Below are positions 1 through 13,800 of a stretch of 64,000 bases of DNA, piece after piece. Each line of letters opens with the position of its first letter. Within the stretch, counting starts at the first letter, position 1. Below the pieces are notes generated by a model. The model did not search any database, was not told where the DNA came from, and saw nothing but the letters and a program-made list of their open reading frames with translations. Source of the DNA: Zerene cesonia (taxonomy: Eukaryota; Arthropoda; Insecta; Lepidoptera; Pieridae); contig NW_024045133.1 in assembly GCF_012273895.1 (NCBI RefSeq), forward strand, positions 2,600,266-2,664,265, read 5' to 3'. The position numbers were made by a program, and so were the translations under genes.

Positions 1-74
1 TATTAAAACGTAAAAATTGTATTTTGCTTAATTTATTTTCATTACTGCTCGTAATAAATGTACAACCAGATCTT

Positions 75-240
75 CCACAAAACTATACCAAGAGAACTCT
101 AATATGGATACATTTAAGCGACGAGTAAATGGGCATCTCTAGGCAGACGTCTTACCACCATAGACCGCGTCTCCGCTTCCCATCAGGTGGGACTGCGATC
201 AAACGTCTGCCTAACTCAAAATTGCCTCTTCTACTATGGC
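75..240 (+). mobile_element. probable LINE 3' end fragment
   Basis: ATGGATACATTTAAGCGACG, CAGACGTCTTACCACCATAG and CCCATCAGGTGGGACTGCGA recall 3' ends of lepidopteran non-LTR elements. From memory only. Confidence 0.4.
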
Positions 241-1169
241 CACACACCAAACACATTTTATTTTCAAGTACCTAATAAATAGATTAACAGTTCATTCAAA
301 GAACACACAAATACAAGACAATTACTGTACAAAAAAGCAATTAAAACGAAGCAAAAGGAAGACAAAGAGGAAAAAATACAGGACAGAGACGAGTGTGCAC
401 TGTTTTCTTAGAACAGGTCTTGGGTCAGCTTGCCTGTCAGAATCAATGACATCCTGACGCTGGTATTCTACTAATAAGGAAGTATAATGTGTGTTGACCG
501 TTAGACACGTAAAATTGTACGTCGTCAGGTGAGAGATTACAAATTCGCAAGAATCTATCCCGAGATATTGTAATTTAAGGGTTAACGAATAATGCGTTAT
601 CTTGTAAGCAAATGTCTCAGTTTTCTCGCCAGTTAACCTAACGATGTCTACATTACTTCGATGACATATAACTGTAAATTAAAAAATATCTATATCCAAA
701 TCAATTAATTAATTTATTTGTATAATATGAAAGGGACGCTAAAACATTTTTCAAGCAATTCTAAATTCTAATATGTATTAGTATTAAGTTTAGTTTATAA
801 ATAATACAAAGAAATATTTCAATGTGTGAGGAATTAATATTAAAAACTATTTAGTAGGTGTATTGAGTGATTATTTTTGTCAGTAACAAATTCAGTGTTC
901 CATTTCTAAGCTTCTTTGTATGTGTAGATGTTAAATAAATATTGATTGCTAAAATTGGCGTTTTATTTGCTATTAATTCTTCTGGGCTAACCCGAGTCGT
1001 TTATTTGTATAGGTGACCAAGTATTGAGTAATATATACTTAGAAAATTTGAAAAGCTTGTTATTTGAATACGCTAGTCTCAGAAACTACTGGGCCAACTT
1101 TAAAATAAATTGTCATGTCGGATATGTACACAAAACACACAAAACTTGCATGCTTTAGAGCTTAGACTA

Positions 1170-1349
1170 TCCTACTAATATCATTAATGCGAACGTTTGT
1201 GAGGATGTGTGTATGTTTTTTACTCTCACGCAAAAACTACTGAACCGATTGCAATTAATTTTGGTACGTAGATAGCTGGACAACTGGAACACACATAGGC
1301 AACTTTTTATCCCGATATTCCTAAGGGATACAGACTTACGCGGGTAAAA
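1170..1349 (+). mobile_element. Lep1-like non-autonomous Helitron, 3' truncated, half of a palindrome
   Basis: Starts TCCTACTAATATC, contains the family core CTGAACCGATTGCAA and ATCCCGATATTCCTA, and stops at CGCGGGTAAA, where an inverted copy (1350-1480) begins. Confidence 0.75.
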
Positions 1350-1480
1350 ATTTGCCTATATGTTATACCAATTGTCCAGCTGTCTACGTACCAAAGTTTA
1401 TTGCAATCGATTCATTAGTTTTTGCGTGAAAAAGACACACACATCCTTACAAACTTTCGCATTTATAATATTAGTAGGAA
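1350..1480 (-). mobile_element. Lep1-like Helitron, inverted partner
   Basis: Reverse copy from the body (CCAATTGTCCAGCTGTCTAC) to the 5' end (ATTTATAATATTAGTAGGA). Together with 1170-1349 it forms a roughly 300-bp imperfect inverted repeat. Confidence 0.75.
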
Positions 1481-1634
1481 ATACTATCAAATAAGTACCA
1501 AGCTCACATATTAATGAATATAGGCAATATCAGTAAAAATGAATCGATTTTGATCAATAATTTAGCGTAATAATTCAGATGCACGGACAACTAACAGAAG
1601 ATTGGGAAATCAAAAGACATTTTAGTTTTACAAC

Positions 1635-1640
1635 TTTATT
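1635..1640 (-). terminator. candidate poly(A) signal of the mannosidase gene
   Basis: On the minus strand, AATAAA lies about 225 nt beyond the stop codon (1864-1866), just past a reverse-oriented SINE that fills most of the 3' UTR. Confidence 0.45.
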
Positions 1641-1658
1641 TCTCTTTAATTTTTTATT

Positions 1659-1850
1659 TCTTTGCTGGCAACTGAGCTGATGGTTCGTCTGATGGTAAGC
1701 GATCACCACCACCTTCATGGGCGGCATGGCATTCGCAAATATAGTGTCTCTACGAATGCGCTACCTTTAAAGCGTTGGGATAAGGAAAGGATTGACGACT
1801 GGATAGATAGGAATGAACTGGGAAGGGTGGGGAAATGGAAACTGGCATCC
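1659..1850 (-). mobile_element. SINE family B fragment forming most of the mannosidase 3' UTR
   Basis: Reverse copy of a roughly 320-nt SINE whose consensus runs from GTGGGAGTCGAGCACGCTTC to CCACCAGCTCAGTTGCCCGC and a short A-rich tail. It starts less than 20 nt after the stop codon. Confidence 0.75.
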
Positions 1851-1863
1851 TTATTCACATCAG

Positions 1864-4800
1864 TCAGGGTTTAACTTTCGTATACCACACAACAAATGTC
1901 CTTATTTGCTGTGGAGTCAGCTTGACACCATTATTCAAATCCACATCCATCGCTTTCAAACCAGTATCCTCGCTAAATTCCTCTTTGTCACTTCCATAGA
2001 ATTCATTAAAATTCCTCACGAAACTTCCGTTTTTCTCCCATTGCAATGGCAACCAATCAGAAAGCCACATGTTGCCAGCAAGCGTTGTCTCCTTAACTTT
2101 ATCTATATAAATATTATGAAGCAGATCTTTTAAAACGACAAATTTCACGCCACTCCTGACTATATCGCTTTTCTCTAGAAAGTTCTCGAGTCTTATTAAA
2201 ATTGTACCATCATTCCATTCCTGCAAGCCCAAAATGTGAACGCCTATTGGCAGTTTATTATTCAGTCCTCTAAACTCATTCCTAAGACTGAACCAGTCAT
2301 CATATTTCACATAGGAATTCGACACCAGAACCAACGGTCGTAATTCAATTTCCTTCGCTAGTTTCTTTTCGAATACTCTATAAGGTTTATAATCGGCTTT
2401 TGATAGGTATAGATAATGCGTTCCGCGGATGATAACTCCTTGTCCATTTACAGTATCGTTTATAATAGTTTGGACGCCTGCGTCATCTGTAAAGATTCGT
2501 CTTTGAACCATAATATCTAAGGCACCATCTATTAGGGAAGCGCCGCCTTGCGATCGATCATTGAATATAGAGAATCGTACGTTTTGCTTTTTATCTTCAA
2601 TGTAGATTTTTGAGGTTACTGGATAGAAATTACCTGAAAAACATGTGTGAATATAAATGTAGATAATAAATACATAGAACGAATACCACCTCGTGTTCAT
2701 TTTTTCAATTCTTTCAAAATTAATCATTCGTAAAGCACTTCAATGCTATAAAACTAAAAAAAAAATAAATAAATACATAGGTAGCTTTCATTTAATACCT
2801 GTCGTCACTTTCGTTCTTTGACAGTTTATACTATTACATAGTAACTAATTTTTAATCTGTGGTACTATTGCGTCTTTTTCTAATATCTATTTATTTATCT
2901 GTTTATTTATCGAATAGAACCGCTCATTATATTTTCTCAGATGTTTTGTTTAACAAACACCATGTTATAATAAATATAAGTTAAGTTTATCATTAAATGT
3001 AGGCGATAAACGTAAAGAAATCCGTTACGATTTAAATAAATTGACAATGGCCATAATCTTTTCACAAACCAGCTGCGCCGCGATGACTCACGGGCAATGG
3101 CATGTATCTCTAAATGTCATATGTTATTATGAGGCGTAAGCTACATCACTGCCAAGTATCATCAAAATCCGTTAAGTGGTTTTCGTGTGTAAGTCTATCA
3201 AACATCAATCAATAGATTTTCACAAAAATTCTCGTTTGTAATATTAGTAGGATGTGAAACTGTTTAAGTGTTTGTCTTTCTCACTTATTGCAACGGAGCT
3301 ATTTAATTATATGATTTTATGTGTTTGGAGATAATTATATACATAGGCTACTTTTTACCGCTAACCTTTTTAAAGTATTGTTTTATATTAATTAGTATCT
3401 ATTCGCCAGTAGTACATATATAGCCTATGTCACTCAGTGAATTTGCAGCTTTCTGATGATGTAAGAGTTTTTGATATTGGTCCAGCCGTTCATGCGTGAT
3501 GGCGTAAAAAAGAAATAGGTATCGTTTATATATATACAAACATCCAAACAAACAAAACATTTATAATATTAAGTGTGATACATTTGTAGATTTCATAAAC
3601 ATACCTGTAATCTTGTTCAGATGATAAGGTTGATACGTAGGTCTCATATTTCTTATTCGTTTTATAGTTTGTCTTCCATTAGCATCCGTATAGAAAACAC
3701 CATCGTTTCCCAAATCAGTGGTATACCTAATAAATACCTCTTTACCCAATTCGTCATCCTCTGGCACTGGACCTAGAGTCCAATCTACTTCCACCACTGG
3801 ATTATCTTGATACAACCTTAATACAAAGGAAGCATATTCAGAATATTTTGAATGGATTTCTTGTACCAGATCCGTTTTAAACACTCTAGTATCTATGACA
3901 TCGATGACAGGGACTGGAGTTAGGTCCATTGGTCTAAATATATAGACACCGGGAGGGTGTTTTTCTTGGTGCAGTTTCTTTGGGTCGTCAGACACATAAT
4001 AGAAATATTGTATGTCGAGCGATGTATTAATGCCATTCGATAGTGATATGTTTGACACTTTCTTGAAGTTATCTAGGTGTATTTTTATGTACTGTAAGAA
4101 GAAAAATTATGTGCATTAATCCTACTAATATTATAAATGCGAAAGTATGTAAGGATGTGTGTGTTTGTTGCTCTTTCACGCGAAAACTACAGAACCGATT
4201 GCAATGAAATTTGGTACATACACAGCTGAACAACTGGAATAACATACAGACAACTTTTTATCCCGATATTCCTACGGGATGCGGACTTACGCGGGGCGCA
4301 ACTTAGTCATATAATCTCTACTTCTTATTATATAAAACGCAAAGATGACTGACACACTGATCTATCAACGCACAGCCCAAACCACTGGACCGATTGGACT
4401 GAAATCTGGCATGCAGATAGCTACTATGATGTAAGTATATGCAAGGAAAGGATTTTAATAAATTCTACACCCAATTCTAAAAATTATTTTGCCCATTCGT
4501 GCGAAGCTGCGGGAAAAGTACATTATGCAAATGGAAATGTAACTCAGACTGAGTCTGTCTGTCTGTTTTTCACGCCTTAACCAGCAATTTTGTAGATAGA
4601 TAGAGAAAAGACAGGTTTAAAATACTTACCTTGTTTTCTATAAATGTATCATTAGATTCAACATAGTAATATGAATCTTCAGATGGTTTTCCTACTACAT
4701 TATCATCATCATCATCATCCATTATAGTGGCTGTAGTTGTTGTTGAAACTTCTTGGTTTTGTAAATTAATACTCATAGTTGAACTTTCTTCATTAACACC

Positions 4801-7800
4801 TTCAGTCATTTGTATGTCTGTAGTTGATATATCATTATCTGTTGTTGTATCTTCAAAAATAGAAGTGTCGGTAGTAGATTTAGTTTTTTGTGAGAATCTC
4901 GGCGTAACAACATCATTGTTATCAACAACTACATTTTTAATTGTTGCAAAATCAACGCCTCCTCCGCTGTTTGAGAAATTATCATTTTTCGTCGTAAAAA
5001 CAAATTTCGGATGACTTATTTTATCCGATTCCGTATCTTCGTAACTAACATCTTCAAAATATGTTTTATTGTAAGCTTCTGCCGTTTGACCGATGTAATA
5101 TTTCTTTTGTGGATTTTTATTCAGCTTTTTTATTATGGATCTCTTCCGTACATTTGATTCCTTTTGTATGTAATATGATCTGAAACCGAGCGGAGGAATG
5201 TTTTGTGCGATGAATAACAACTCGTGGTCTGTTGTAGTGTTTCTTAGAGGTATTTTGAGTACATGTTGCGATACTCGTGTGAGATATGCCTTCATTGTTT
5301 TACCTGAAATAGTTTTATTTATAAAATTGTAAAGTCCATGTTTTATCTTCACCAATTGATCAGACCATCAATTGTTTTAATTAATTATAAGATTAAGTTC
5401 CTACGTAAAGTTTTACTTTTAAAGTATAAATAAATAAAGAATCTTTGTTAAGTATAAATAAATAAAAATTGTTTTCTAATGTATTTAAATTAAATTTCTA
5501 TATGCAATTGTAATTTTACAAGCTATTTGTAATTCAAGTGTTTGTTGAAGGGAAGTTTTTATTCGGATTCAATATTCACATTATTTTAATATCTTATATC
5601 TTTAAACGAGCATCTATTGGCGAATAATAATACTAATACTTTTTTTTTGTGAATAATAAAAGTTCCAGCAGATGGCGTTGTTAAGTAACGAAGTCAATGA
5701 GTGTTCGCTTTGAGGTTAGAATAATTGTTTATATTGTTTTGTGCCTTCTTAATGCACGTATTCACCTAAAAATGTCTAAACGATCTTGGAAAAAACGCTT
5801 ATAAACAATCTAACTTCACGAACTTAAACCTGTGATAAAAAGTACCCGGATGACCGAGCAAAGCTCGGTACTTTCCTTTAAGTCTGAATAATTAATAGTC
5901 CGGTCAATTTAGACATTCGAAGTTACATAAAGTCCCAACAAGCTGAATTTCTGTGAAGTTGTTTAAAANNNNNNNNNNNNNNNNNNNNNNNNNNNNNNNN
6001 NNNNNNNNNNNNNNNNNNNNNNNNNNNNNNNNNNNNNNNNNNNNNNNNNNNNNNNNNNNNNNNNNNNNNNNNNNNNNNNNNNNNNNNNNNNNNNNNNNNN
6101 NNNNNNNNNNNNNNNNNNNNNNNNNNNNNNNNNNNNNNNNNNNNNNNNNNNNNNNNNNNNNNNNNNNNNNNNNNNNNNNNNNNNNNNNNNNNNNNNNNNN
6201 NNNNNNNNNNNNNNNNNNNNNNNNNNNNNNNNNNNNNNNNNNNNNNNNNNNNNNNNNNNNNNNNNNNNNNNNNNNNNNNNNNNNNNNNNNNNNNNNNNNN
6301 NNNNNNNNNNNNNNNNNNNNNNNNNNNNNNNNNNNNNNNNNNNNNNNNNNNNNNNNNNNNNNNNNNNNNNNNNNNNNNNNNNNNNNNNNNNNNNNNNNNN
6401 NNNNNNNNNNNNNNNNNNNNNNNNNNNNNNNNNNNNNNNNNNNNNNNNNNNNNNNNNNNNNNNNNNNNNNNNNNNNNNNNNNNNNNNNNNNNNNNNNNNN
6501 NNNNNNNNNNNNNNNNNNNNNNNNNNNNNNNNNNNNNNNNNNNNNNNNNNNNNNNNNNNNNNNNNNNNNNNNNNNNNNNNNNNNNNNNNNNNNNNNNNNN
6601 NNNNNNNNNNNNNNNNNNNNNNNNNNNNNNNNNNNNNNNNNNNNNNNNNNNNNNNNNNNNNNNNNNNNNNNNNNNNNNNNNNNNNNNNNNNNNNNNNNNN
6701 NNNNNNNNNNNNNNNNNNNNNNNNNNNNNNNNNNNNNNNNNNNNNNNNNNNNNNNNNNNNNNNNNNNNNNNNNNNNNNNNNNNNNNNNNNNNNNNNNNNN
6801 NNNNNNNNNNNNNNNNNNNNNNNNNNNNNNNNNNNNNNNNNNNNNNNNNNNNNNNNNNNNNNNNNNNNNNNNNNNNNNNNNNNNNNNNNNNNNNNNNNNN
6901 NNNNNNNNNNNNNNNNNNNNNNNNNNNNNNNNNNNNNNNNNNNNNNNNNNNNNNNNNNNNNNNNNNNNACTTCACAGAAATTCAGCTTGTTGGGACTTTA
7001 TGTAACTTCACCCTCATTTTTTGGTCTAAATTGACCGGACTATAAAGTTATTGTAACAGGACATATATAGGACCTTTACATGTTATATCTTTGATTTCGA
7101 CTGCTTAATATCACATCCCATTTATTTATTTAATTAAGTTAAATGAAATAACTTTCGTTTAAAATTTTATAATAAATAATTGGTAGGTAGGTATGTCCTA
7201 TTAACAGCAACTGTCTTATAATTATAATTTAATGTAATAGTTAGCAAAGGAACGCGTGGGTCGCCTGATGGTAATCGATCAGCACGGCCCACATACATTT
7301 CAAGAGCCTATATGCCTATTTTTTTTTATTGCGTAAAAAGGAAGCGCTTGACTACCATCTCGACTGCTGGTAAGATGGAGCGCACTTCCCTAGAAGGTAC
7401 CTGTTCACTCTACTTTGCAAATGGATTGTCAATTTTAGTGGATAGGAAAAGGAAAGGATCGATAAAGAGAGAATTCAGGAAAGAACTGGGAAGAGTAAGG
7501 AACCATCCTAATATATTAACTTACCTGTATTATCACGAACTGTGTATTTTTCTCTTACTACAGGTATTCTCACGGGAACGGACACTGTCCAAGCGAGCGG
7601 ATTGTATATTAAGATCTGGCAACACAGAACAGTTTGCTTACATATTAGCATAAAAAGCCGATAACTATATCTACTATCGGAATAGCCAATCCTCCATATC
7701 TCTGTTTATATATATCTATATCAATAATGAAAATATCTCAATTACTGTTCTTAGTCTAGCTAAAACTCTAGAATCGCTGACACGTTTTATAATTATTGTA

Positions 7801-10800
7801 TAGCTTTGATGCATGCATAATACTCCGAGGAAGGTTTAAAACGCAAGAACAATGAGGAAAATGAATCAAAACATATTCTATAGCGCGGGGAAGCTCGCCG
7901 GGTCAGCTAGTCCTAATATTCTATCCTACTAATATTATAAATGCGAAAGTTTGCAAGGATGTGTGTGTGTGTTTGTTGCTCTTTCACGCAATAACTACTG
8001 ATTCGACTGCAATGAAATTTGGTACGTAGATAGCTCAACAACTGGAATAACATATAGGCAACTTTTTATCCCGATATTCCTACGGGATGCGGATTGACGC
8101 GGGTGAAATCGCGGAGCGCAGCTAGTAATAAATAAATAATTAAACTGTTGATATTTGCTACTGCTTGTATTCTGTTGCTGTTGTTGTATGATGTTAGTAT
8201 AATGTTGTTTTATAAATATGTTGCAAATGAGTACAACAAATCGTGACAGGTACACTTTTAAACCAGATGACTGATTTCGATGAAATTTGGTAGACATATA
8301 GTTTAAGAAAAAAAGCAGTGGTTGCTCAGTGGTGAGAACCTCGGACTTCACAATCAATAAGTCGGGGTTCGAGACCGGGCGAGCGTGCAGGAAAAAATTC
8401 ATTCTTCAATTTATCTTATATAATATCTATATGACGATAACATCACCACTGCTTAAAAACGGTGAACGAAAACATCGTGAGGAAACCGACATGACCGAGA
8501 ATCAAAAGTTCGACGACATGTGACATCTGCCAACCACCCGCATTTGGCCAGCGTGGTGGATTATGGCCTGAACCCTCATAGGGGGCCCGTGTCCCAGCGG
8601 TGGGAACATATATGGGCTGAGGAGGATGATGATGATAGATTAATATCCGAGAAAGGACACAGTATAGTGTTTATCCCGGTAATCCCATGGGACTGTGAAT
8701 TATGCGCGGAATCCCCGAGACTGTCACTTCTTGTACTATGCGGGTAAAAAGCTATTTGTTTATCTTATATCTTTAAACGAGCAATTCTTGTATATACATA
8801 TATATGTATACTAGCTGCGCCCCGCGGTTTCACCCGCGTAAGTCCGTATCCCGTAGGAATATCGGGATAAAAAATAGATGTTGGCCGATTCTCAGACCTA
8901 CCCAATATGCTTACCAAATTTCAGAGGAATCGGTCAAGCCGTTTCGGAGGAGTATGGCAACGAAAACTGTGACACGAGAATTTTATATATATAGATATAT
9001 AATTGGAATCTCGGAATCGGCTCCAACAATTTTCATGAAATTTAGTATATAGGGGGTGTCGGGGGCGATAAATCGATCTAGCTAGGAATCTTTTTTAGAA
9101 AAAGTCATATTCGTGTTTATCGACTTAAACTTACTTTTTTAACAAATAGGAGGCGTTTGAGTAGTCCCAATTTATTATGGCTCTTCCTGACATCTATTGG
9201 CGAATAATAATACTATAAATGCGAAAGTTTGTGAGGATGGATGCATATGTATGTGTGCGTCTGTTACTCTTTCACGCATAAACTACTGAACCGATTGCAA
9301 TGAAATTTGCTTCGTAGATAGCTGGACAACTGAAATAACACATAGGCACTTTTTATACCGATATTCCTACAGGATACGGACTTACGCGGTTTCAACCGCG
9401 GGTCACAGCAAGTATTTATTATATAAGAACTCTTTTGGCGACATTTACAGAATTCTTTTTTTAATTTACGGTGATTAATATTATGTACTCACGTGAAAAC
9501 TGGATGAATCAGTAAAGGGACACGAGGATATGTTAAACGGACATCTATTGTACTTTATCGTTCTCGTTGTGTTTTGTAATTTGCTGAAAATCGTAAATCA
9601 GTTCGTTGTCAGTATTGAAATAGTACTGTTTTCTAACTTAATTACAAAAAAGTGTTATTTTAATAATAGTTCAATCAAAATCAGGCTATATTTGCGCTAC
9701 TACCAGCGCCATCACACTAATATTATAAATGTCAAAGTTTTTTTCTTTGGATGTTTGTCCGTCAATCACGCCGAAACTGCTGAACGGATTTTGATGAAAT
9801 TTTGTATTCAGACTGGTTATGAGCTGACTTGGGTGATAGGATACTTTTATCCCGAATAAATGCTCCCTTGGGATGAAACAGGAATGTCGATATCCGTGCG
9901 GAGCCGGGATGAGCGTCTAGTGTTCAATACCAAAACTAAACTTCTAATCCTATCTTATTAAAAATTGTCAAAGTAGTAATATCCTCCTTTTTTGAAATCG
10001 ATTTTTGAAGTACACACAATCGAAAGATGTAAAACGCAACAAAAAAGTACAATCGAATGACCTCCTTTTTTGAAGTCGGATGCAAATCTTTAACAGCATC
10101 AGGATTAGAAGGACACTTACTTAAAAGCACTTTCAAATAAAGACATCGAGCGTTGTATCATATCGTCTAATTTCTTCATATAATAACCCTTTCCATATTC
10201 TCGCAAAGCACCTGATATTATATTATGGTCTTGCATTACACCTAAAATTTAATCAAACAACTTTTATTATTTTTTTCTCACTGTATCTAACAGATGTATT
10301 TTATCTGTGCGCTATTCGATCCACACACAAGACAAATCCAACAAATAGCTCATCCTCAGACTAGCCGGAATAACACTCTGAATTCAGTATCCATTGGATA
10401 CAAACATTTTGTTTTTCACGTGCGTTTTGTATTCCAGCGAAAGAAATAAGATTATATTATGATTCAGTGCGCACTATTGTCTATACATTTCATATTGCGA
10501 ACACACATACACACAAAGTAAATAAGATTATGAATCTTCTCAGTTGCTGTCTGATTGAGAATTTTTAGATATGCGTGAGGCACACTACCGGAATTCAGTT
10601 TTTAAATTAAAAAAAATTAACATTGTATTGTGCGAGTCGAGCACGTTTCGGCACTAATTAGGCCAGCTCGCGCCGGGGAAGTACCTCACCCCCACAGAAA
10701 ACCGGCGTGAAATAGTTGCATACTACTGTGCTTCGTACGGTGAGTGGGGGAGCCGGAGGCCCGTATCCTTTTCCTCACCCGTCCTAGTCCATTCCTTCTT

Positions 10801-13800
10801 TCCAGTCATTAATCCTTTCCTTATCCCTTACATCATAAGCGCGGGCAGCGCATTCGCAGAGGCACTGCCTTTGCGAATGTTCATCAGCGATAGTGATCGC
10901 TTACCATCAGGCGAACCACCAGCTCAGTTGGCCGCTATGAAATAAATAAAAACATTGAAGACGGCGTCAGACGAAACTAATTCGATGATTGATGTAAGCG
11001 TTTTTATAAGAATGAATCAAAAGACATTTAGTTATAATTGTACCAGTCTGTTAGATATTTAAATTTTCACAATACCCATTATCCACATGAAGTCTTCTAG
11101 AAGTTTATCCTGATTTTCCAATGAAGCCAATACTTGCAACTGTTTTGCCGCCTGAGATAATAAAAAAACGTTAGATTACATTTATAGTAAACTAGCTGCG
11201 CCCCCCGCGTTTTACCCTCGTAAGTCCAGTAAGAATATCGGGATAAAAAATGGTTGCCTGTAAAGTCGGTTTTACGGGCGAAGATTTTACGTGACAACGT
11301 CTTTTTCTCGGTTGAATATTTATTGATATGAATATTACGCCAAGAACGCTCGAGAAAGACAGAGACAGAGACATAAGCATGCGCCGATTCAATGCGCCTA
11401 ATTCTCTAGTGCTGCGCGCGTGGCGGACCGATCATAGTTCGGTGACTCATCGTAAAGTTACCGGGCGTTACACTTTTTCATGAGTGACTCCGAGCCGCAA
11501 CCTAATTTAAGACGTTGTCACGTCAAAAGTTGTCTATGTGTAATGCGAAAGTTTGCAAGGATGTGTGTGTTTGCTACTCTTTCAAAAACTACTGAACCGA
11601 TTGTAATGAAATTTAGTACGTAGACAGCTGGACAACTGGGTTAACATATAGGCAATTTTTATCCCGATATTCCAACGGGATAAGGACTTACGCGGGTGAA
11701 ACCGCGGGGCGCAGCTACTTATTAATAACTCCTAACTAACCTGTAAATAAATATTCCCCTCCCTAATGAAAAATTTTAAGTCGGGTCTCGAAGTAAACAT
11801 CCCTGACATCACGGAGTATTTATCGTAGGTAAATGGAAAGAAATCATCCTGTTTCGTCTTCAGCACTGGCCTGAAATTGTAAGCCGATAAAAATTCTTAC
11901 TTCTCACAAAATATTAGTTTCGACTTTACCACGCTTTACCTGTATGTTTGTGTGTAACTGACTTATTTTGACTATATTTTGACCCACTTTAAAAGATTTA
12001 ATACAAACTTAGAACATTTTTGAATAAGTTTCGGTGACAGTACAATTATTTCAAGTATCTTATTTTTCTGATTAGGATTAAATTAAATAATTTTTCAATG
12101 ATTACTTTGTACTAGAGTAAATCAGACTGTTTAGTTGATTCTATTTGATCGCCTCTCTGGTACAGTGGTTAACAGTGAGTGTAGAACGGAGGGGTCGTGG
12201 GTTCGATTTACGGTGGCGAATCACACAAAAAATGTCTTTATTTAGCAGGACACAGAAGGTTGATCACTACCTACTTGTCCGTAAAAAAATCCATAAATGA
12301 AATAGATGTATATCATTTCCCAATTTAGCGCTTTCCAGTTTTATAAGCTATTTTAATTATGATGCATTCCGTCATGATTTCAATGAAGCTGATGTAAATA
12401 AATACAAAACTAGTAGTAACAATACTAATTACAGTGTGGGAAAAAGACAGAGCTATATGTTGTAGCGCCATCACTTTCCCATACTGGAATTAGTACTGCA
12501 TTAAAACGTCACGGTTACCTTAAAGGATAAATCGTAAGTACTAATCAAAGTGCTTACTTGGAATTATGCACAGCCTTCAAATAGCAATTGGGCGACGAAT
12601 ACTCCAGATGTATGTCAGCTCCTGTGCGATATGACTTCTCGTTGACGTAACTGTTAAAACAATGAATCTACATATCGTTTGTATGTGGTAGTCGAGCACG
12701 CTTCGGCACGAATTGGGCCAGCTCGCACCGGGCAAGTACCGCAACCCCACAGACGACCGGCGTGAAATAGCATTCTGCTGTGTTTCGTTCGGTGAGTGGG
12801 AGCCGGAGGCCCATGTCCTTTTCCTTACCCTTCCCAGTCCTTTCCTTTATTCCTGACACCAATCCTTTCTTAATCCTTTCTCAAAAAATCGGCAATCTAT
12901 TTGTAGAGGCGTAAGGTCTGCAATGGACATTATGATTCTCTAAATGTTCATGTGCGGTGGTAGCGCTTACCATCAGGCGTCCCACCAGCTCCATTGCTGA
13001 CTGTGACATAAAACAAAAAAAAAATCCTCTCTAATATAATTAATGAGAACTTTTTGTACGTCATCTTGGGCAAAGGAGCTGCGGTAAGCGTTACTACCCA
13101 TGAACATTTGGAGAGGCGTAACATCGATTGTAGACCTTATGCCTCTATAAATAGATTGCCGGCACAAATTGAAAAGGGATTTAGAAAGGATTGACAACAG
13201 GAATAAAGGAAAGGATTGGAAGGGGTAAGGAAAACGATATAGGCCGTGTCTCTTTTTCTTTTACGTCGCAACATATATATTTTATGGTAACTTATGAGTC
13301 CGTTAATTCAGAGGTTAGAGAGTGTTTCGTGCTACTCTTTCACTTATTCACCTGAATGTTTTTATATAACTGATTACTTTAGATACAATTTGACCGATTT
13401 TAAACGGACAGATTTATTCAAACTTTATAGGCTTTTTAAGGATCGGTGACTAAACAATAACTTCATGTAGTTTTCTTGTTATTCTGATCAGAATTTTAAT
13501 TAAAATATCTTAATTATTCTTAATTTAATAAATTATATAAAGGATATATACTATATATACCTAGTCTTGCCATAAATATTGTAATAAAGAAAAAAGAAAA
13601 TTGTTAACTGCAAATAACATTTATTNNNNNNNNNNNNNNNNNNNNNNNNNNNNNNNNNNNNNNNNNNNNNNNNNNNNNNNNNNNNNNNNNNNNNNNNNNN
13701 NNNNNNNNNNNNNNNNNNNNNNNNNNNNNNNNNNNNNNNNNNNNNNNNNNNNNNNNNNNNNNNNNNNNNNNNNNNNNNNNNNNNNNNNNNNNNNNNNNNN

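Larger units (their letters stand above)
1..1863. other. no gene: downstream flank of the mannosidase gene
   Basis: AT-rich. Holds a LINE-like fragment (75-240), the palindromic Helitron pair (1170-1480) and the SINE B in the 3' UTR. Nothing else identified; short open frames here have no coding character. Confidence 0.7.

Noticed and set aside
5923..7005. Long open frames running through the N gaps (also at 13551-14650 and 16054-17091)
   Set aside because: They consist of N only; artefacts of translation through gaps.
9936..10136. Minus-strand 66-codon frame as an independent gene
   Set aside because: It starts in the last codons of mannosidase exon 13 and reads into the intron beyond a good GTAAGT donor.
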